Shown here piece after piece: positions 14,382-17,515 of a stretch of DNA of 17,515 nt. The position numbers and the translations under genes were made by a program. The DNA comes from FEN-1297 sp964498065 (GTDB taxonomy: Bacteria; Bacteroidota; Ignavibacteria; Ignavibacteriales; Ignavibacteriaceae), in assembly GCA_964498065.1 (NCBI GenBank), contig CAZCFZ010000078.1:1-17515 (forward strand), written 5' to 3'. Position 1 is the first letter of the stretch. Every line of letters starts with the position of its first letter. The notes beneath the pieces were generated by a model. It did not search any database, had not been told where the DNA came from, and saw nothing but the letters and a program-made list of their open reading frames with translations.

Positions 14382-16766
14382 TTAAATATGATATGAAATT
14401 TTAAATACCACATTTCTTCTCTCTTCAAAGCTCGCACCGCTGAAAAAAGCTCCTTTAAGCAAATGCGCATGATCCAATAAATTTGTAATACTAAGAGACG
14501 GTTCTAATGAAGCGCCGTTTCCAAGCCGGAATGTGTAACCGCCGGATAAATTAAATATCCAGGCCGGTGTTGTATGCGCTGCCTGGTTGAAATCAAAAAG
14601 TCCTGTTTTGAATGCAATATCATTCCCGTTTGATAAACCGGAGCCGTAAATTCCGACAAGATTTAAAAACCAATTTGCCGGCTGATAGTTTAATCCTATA
14701 ACAACGGAAAGCCGCTGATCGTGGTCAAGATCAAAAGGAGTCGTTGAATAATCAGCGGGAATAAATCCGCCGGAAACAGGACCGGTACCGAATGCATGTA
14801 TTAAAGAAGCATTCATAAAACCGGAAAATGAGTTAGCGGGATCATTATAATTTAAGCTTAATTCTATTCCCCGCACTATCACTCGATTTATATTTACATT
14901 TACTCTAATCGTACTTGAGCCCAACGTTTCATCATCTAAACCCGGGGTAGATTCTTTATAAAAATAATCCAGCTTAGTAGTAAAGCCGTTTAAAAAATTA
15001 TGAATAATTCCGCCTTCATATAAATTATCTTTTTCCGGAAAGGTAGCGGAAGCAGAATCGCCAATAACCGTCGCTATCGAAGACAATCCTTCAATATTAG
15101 TTGGAATAAAGAGTCGATCATAGCTTAAATAAAAAGTCGTAAAGTCATCCGGGAAAAAGCTAATCTTTAATCTGGGTTCTATTTGAGTTTGAAGATTAAT
15201 TACAGGAGCAATGTGCTGATCATATCTTAACCCGGCTTCAATTCTCGTCCATTCAAACGGATGAATATTTGACTGAGCAAAAAGTGCAAAGTCTGAACCG
15301 GTAAAATTATCGTTGTTAACCGGACCGTTATTATTAATATCCAGGAAATTAAATTTTTCTTTCCCGTTGGTTGCGCTTAATTCAAAGCCCAAGGAATAGG
15401 CGAAATGATGAGATAATTCATTGTAATATTTAAACCTCGTACCGTAAGTAACAAAGCTTCTGTTTTGATTTACCCTGTAACCGGTAGTTGTATCACCCCC
15501 AAGATATTGTAATGTTTGATCAAGCGGACTTGTATTGAACTTTAATCCTCCTTCTCTAACATATAAACCGGCAAATATATTACTTGAATTATCCGTTACA
15601 TTTGAAATTGTATGATAATATGAAAGAGTCTGAAAAGAATTATAGCTGCCCTGAGTATCAAAATTAATCCCTTCCGCAGGGTCAAAGGGAATTTGAGTTT
15701 GTGTAGAACTATAATTTAGGTTGGCAGTAAGAAAATCATTATCGCTCAAAAAATAATCCAGTTTGCCGTAAGCAAAATAATCGAAACCATGATCGTTAAA
15801 TAACTTTGTAACCGGCTGATCAACCCTTCGATCGGTTTCATCCCTTGAACCGGAAAAGAAATAACCGAAGTTATCAATATGATTGCTTAGTGAGATACTT
15901 TGTCCGTTAGAATTCAGGGCTTTAAAGGTTCCGACTTTTGAACCTAAACCTTCACTATTTGATGTAAGATAGCTTCCGCCGTAAGTCGAAAGATTTAAAT
16001 GAAATTTACCCGGCGGGACTTGAGTTCTAACATCAATAATTGCGGCTATTTGCCCGCCGTACTCGGCAGGAAATCCGCCGGTATAAAAAGAAATACTTTT
16101 TATTATGCTGGGATCTACAACTTCGTTCAATCCGCCGAAAACTCCCAGTGGTATCGGTATACCATCAATTAAGTAAGAGTATTCTCCGTGCTGCCCGCGA
16201 ATATGCACTTCACCGGTAGGAGCTCTTACTGCACCTACTAAGTTTTCCTGAATTACACTTGTCATTCTGGCTTCGGGGGTAGGATGAAAAGTCTGCAATT
16301 CGAATGTTTTTACTCCGGTTCTTATATCTAAATAATTTGATACTTGTTTTACCTTTTTACCTGTTACTACCACTTCATTCAAACTAATTGCACTTTGCTG
16401 CAATTTGATTTTTATATTATTATGCCGCCTGTCTATAATTACCGGAATATCCGCAGTTTTGTAACCGATATACTGCGCATGTACAATATAATTCCCCGCT
16501 TCAATATCGCTGAATACCGCAACCCCGAAATAATTTGTTTCGCGAATGTTTATTGTTTTATCTTCCTGCTTTAATATTAATGTAACTAATTCCAGCGGTG
16601 TATTTTGCGCCGAATCTATTACCGTAACTTTATAATTGATTGTGTTTTCTTTTTTCTTTTCATTTTTCTTCATATTTGAAGCAAAGCTGTTAAATGCAAA
16701 ACCAAGCATTAGAACTATCAAGCTTACTTTAAATAATATTTTTTTCAAATTAAAAATTGATAGCAT
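14382..16766 (-). CDS. TonB-dependent outer-membrane receptor with carboxypeptidase-regulatory-like domain (receptor B)
   Basis: This 794-residue protein has a signal peptide ending near 30 (LMLGFAFNSFAS) and then a Lys/Glu-rich stretch (33-40). A CarboxypepD_reg-like domain follows (about 44-123, with GNYIVHAQYIGYKTADIPV), then the junction block LNEVVVTGKKV (129-139) and a plug domain (about 140-250, GEVHIRGQHGEYSYLIDGIP and GGFPAEYGG). The remainder is a beta-barrel with alternating aromatic strands, ending NVVFKISYHI. It transports an unidentified ligand across the outer membrane with TonB. TAGGAG stands about 9 bases before the ATG at 16766, which supports this start. It lies 259 bases downstream of a small His-containing membrane-anchored protein gene, which hints at metal or metal-complex uptake; that is inference only. 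Confidence 0.92.
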   Translation of the reverse strand: MLSIFNLKKILFKVSLIVLMLGFAFNSFASNMKKNEKKKENTINYKVTVIDSAQNTPLELVTLILKQEDKTINIRETNYFGVAVFSDIEAGNYIVHAQYIGYKTADIPVIIDRRHNNIKIKLQQSAISLNEVVVTGKKVKQVSNYLDIRTGVKTFELQTFHPTPEARMTSVIQENLVGAVRAPTGEVHIRGQHGEYSYLIDGIPIPLGVFGGLNEVVDPSIIKSISFYTGGFPAEYGGQIAAIIDVRTQVPPGKFHLNLSTYGGSYLTSNSEGLGSKVGTFKALNSNGQSISLSNHIDNFGYFFSGSRDETDRRVDQPVTKLFNDHGFDYFAYGKLDYFLSDNDFLTANLNYSSTQTQIPFDPAEGINFDTQGSYNSFQTLSYYHTISNVTDNSSNIFAGLYVREGGLKFNTSPLDQTLQYLGGDTTTGYRVNQNRSFVTYGTRFKYYNELSHHFAYSLGFELSATNGKEKFNFLDINNNGPVNNDNFTGSDFALFAQSNIHPFEWTRIEAGLRYDQHIAPVINLQTQIEPRLKISFFPDDFTTFYLSYDRLFIPTNIEGLSSIATVIGDSASATFPEKDNLYEGGIIHNFLNGFTTKLDYFYKESTPGLDDETLGSSTIRVNVNINRVIVRGIELSLNYNDPANSFSGFMNASLIHAFGTGPVSGGFIPADYSTTPFDLDHDQRLSVVIGLNYQPANWFLNLVGIYGSGLSNGNDIAFKTGLFDFNQAAHTTPAWIFNLSGGYTFRLGNGASLEPSLSITNLLDHAHLLKGAFFSGASFEERRNVVFKISYHI

Positions 16767-17025
16767 TAATAAAACTCCTACTTTATTTATTATTAATTAT
16801 AAAACGGTCATGCGGAAATAACTTTTTAACCATAATGTAGTAATCACATAAAATGTGAAATACTTTTATGCCATTTTTGGGAATCTGTATATTAAAAACT
16901 CACTAATTCGGTTTTAGAGTTATTTAGACTACAGTACAATACACCGGCAGCTTGTAAGTTCAGAATAAAATTATTTCCGTAATTTTATTTTTTATTAAAA
17001 TGTTTAAGGAACCTTTTGCAAGGAT

Positions 17026-17385
17026 TTAGATTAAGGGGGGACCTCTATGGGGATTACTATCGTAATTAGAATCTAAAAGATGCTGATTTTCTTCTCTAAT
17101 AGATAATTCTTGTTCGCCTGTATTTTGAACAAAGTTAAATACTTTTATGTGATTATAATCTAGTACAGAATGAGCAAACAGCTGGATTGTACATTCATGT
17201 GTGGAATCTATCAGCTTATCGAAAGGATTTGAACCGGTTTCCGGACCGCTGCTTTCTAAAGTATAATTACCCTCTACAATATCGACATGATGATAATGAA
17301 GAATAGAAAGGGAAACTAAAAATATATAAGAAAGCAGCATTATGGCTGCAAATTCTTTATGGTATTTGTGATATTTAAACTTCAT
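17026..17385 (-). CDS. Small membrane-anchored or secreted protein, His-rich patches, unknown function
   Basis: This 119-residue protein has a basic N-terminus (KFKYHKYHK) and one hydrophobic segment (about 12-29, AAIMLLSYIFLVSLSIL), either a signal peptide or an anchor. After it come H30, H32 and H33, then HEC (63-65), H72, H79 and a tail ending HRGPPLI. This layout (an early His cluster, a His/Cys motif and a C-terminal R-x-PP tail) resembles small periplasmic proteins often found beside TonB receptors or metal systems (DUF2946-like). The second Cys expected in an HxCxxC motif is missing, so the resemblance is loose. It precedes receptor B on the same strand. There is no good ribosome site before the ATG at 17385. 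Confidence 0.6.
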   Translation of the reverse strand: MKFKYHKYHKEFAAIMLLSYIFLVSLSILHYHHVDIVEGNYTLESSGPETGSNPFDKLIDSTHECTIQLFAHSVLDYNHIKVFNFVQNTGEQELSIREENQHLLDSNYDSNPHRGPPLI

Positions 17386-17417
17386 GTTTGAGTTACAAAT
17401 ATTGGTAATAAATTATC

Positions 17418-17431
17418 TTAACACAAGTTAA
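17418..17431. promoter_or_regulatory. Small palindrome upstream of the His-containing protein gene
   Basis: TTAAC-ACAA-GTTAA is a 5-4-5 inverted repeat 33 bases before the start codon at 17385. Its position fits an operator, but it is short and AT-rich. Confidence 0.25.
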
Positions 17432-17515
17432 AATTTTATTAAATGATATTTTGCACATGAAAACCATATCTGTCCAAAATAAATAAAAAAGAATCCCTCT
17501 AGTAAAGTTGGTAAA

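Noticed and set aside
11738..16766. Polysaccharide utilisation locus
   Set aside because: Two TonB receptors are present, but there is no SusD-like lipoprotein, glycoside hydrolase or sugar regulator.
17386..17515. Possible end of another gene at the right edge
   Set aside because: Short open stretches exist on both strands, but none has recognisable protein wording or a supported boundary.

Overview
The window is AT-rich bacterial DNA. Every gene I can support lies on the minus strand. Two large TonB-dependent receptors with an N-terminal carboxypeptidase-regulatory-like domain point to the Bacteroidota/Ignavibacteriota/Chlorobiota group. The B12-dependent radical SAM proteins and the style of the response regulators fit an Ignavibacteria-like organism. 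That placement is inference, because there is no rRNA or other marker gene here.

Right to left (5' to 3' for the genes), the layout is as follows. (i) 17385-11738: a small membrane-anchored His-containing protein and two TonB-dependent outer-membrane receptors, which form an envelope uptake region. A ~95-bp inverted-repeat element, MITE-like, sits between the receptors. (ii) 11557-5728: three genes joined by 4-base ATGA overlaps. They encode a type IIG restriction-modification enzyme (D/ExK nuclease, m6A methylase and target-recognition region in one chain), a YaaC-like protein and an unrecognised 338-residue protein. (iii) 5568-3942: a predicted toxin-antitoxin-type pair, an HTH + ImmA/IrrE metallopeptidase and a DUF4411-type PIN nuclease, one base apart. 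Repeated AT-rich motifs upstream are its likely operator. Blocks (ii) and (iii) together make a defence island. (iv) 3552-2220: an orphan single-domain receiver and an orphan NarL/LuxR-type response regulator, with no histidine kinase in view. (v) 1805-1: two tandem B12-binding radical SAM proteins, the second cut by the window edge.

The best candidates for something undescribed are the accessory pair (YaaC-like + unknown protein) translationally coupled to the type IIG enzyme, and a three-hairpin palindromic element at 2029-2132. In that element the outer hairpins of the two arms differ only by compensatory base-pair changes. Base composition also breaks inside the restriction-modification gene. 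The target-recognition part and the accessory genes are clearly more AT-rich than the methylase core, which suggests a swapped specificity cassette.

No tRNA, rRNA, CRISPR array, integrase or intact transposase was seen. All assignments come from reading motifs by eye; no database search was run.
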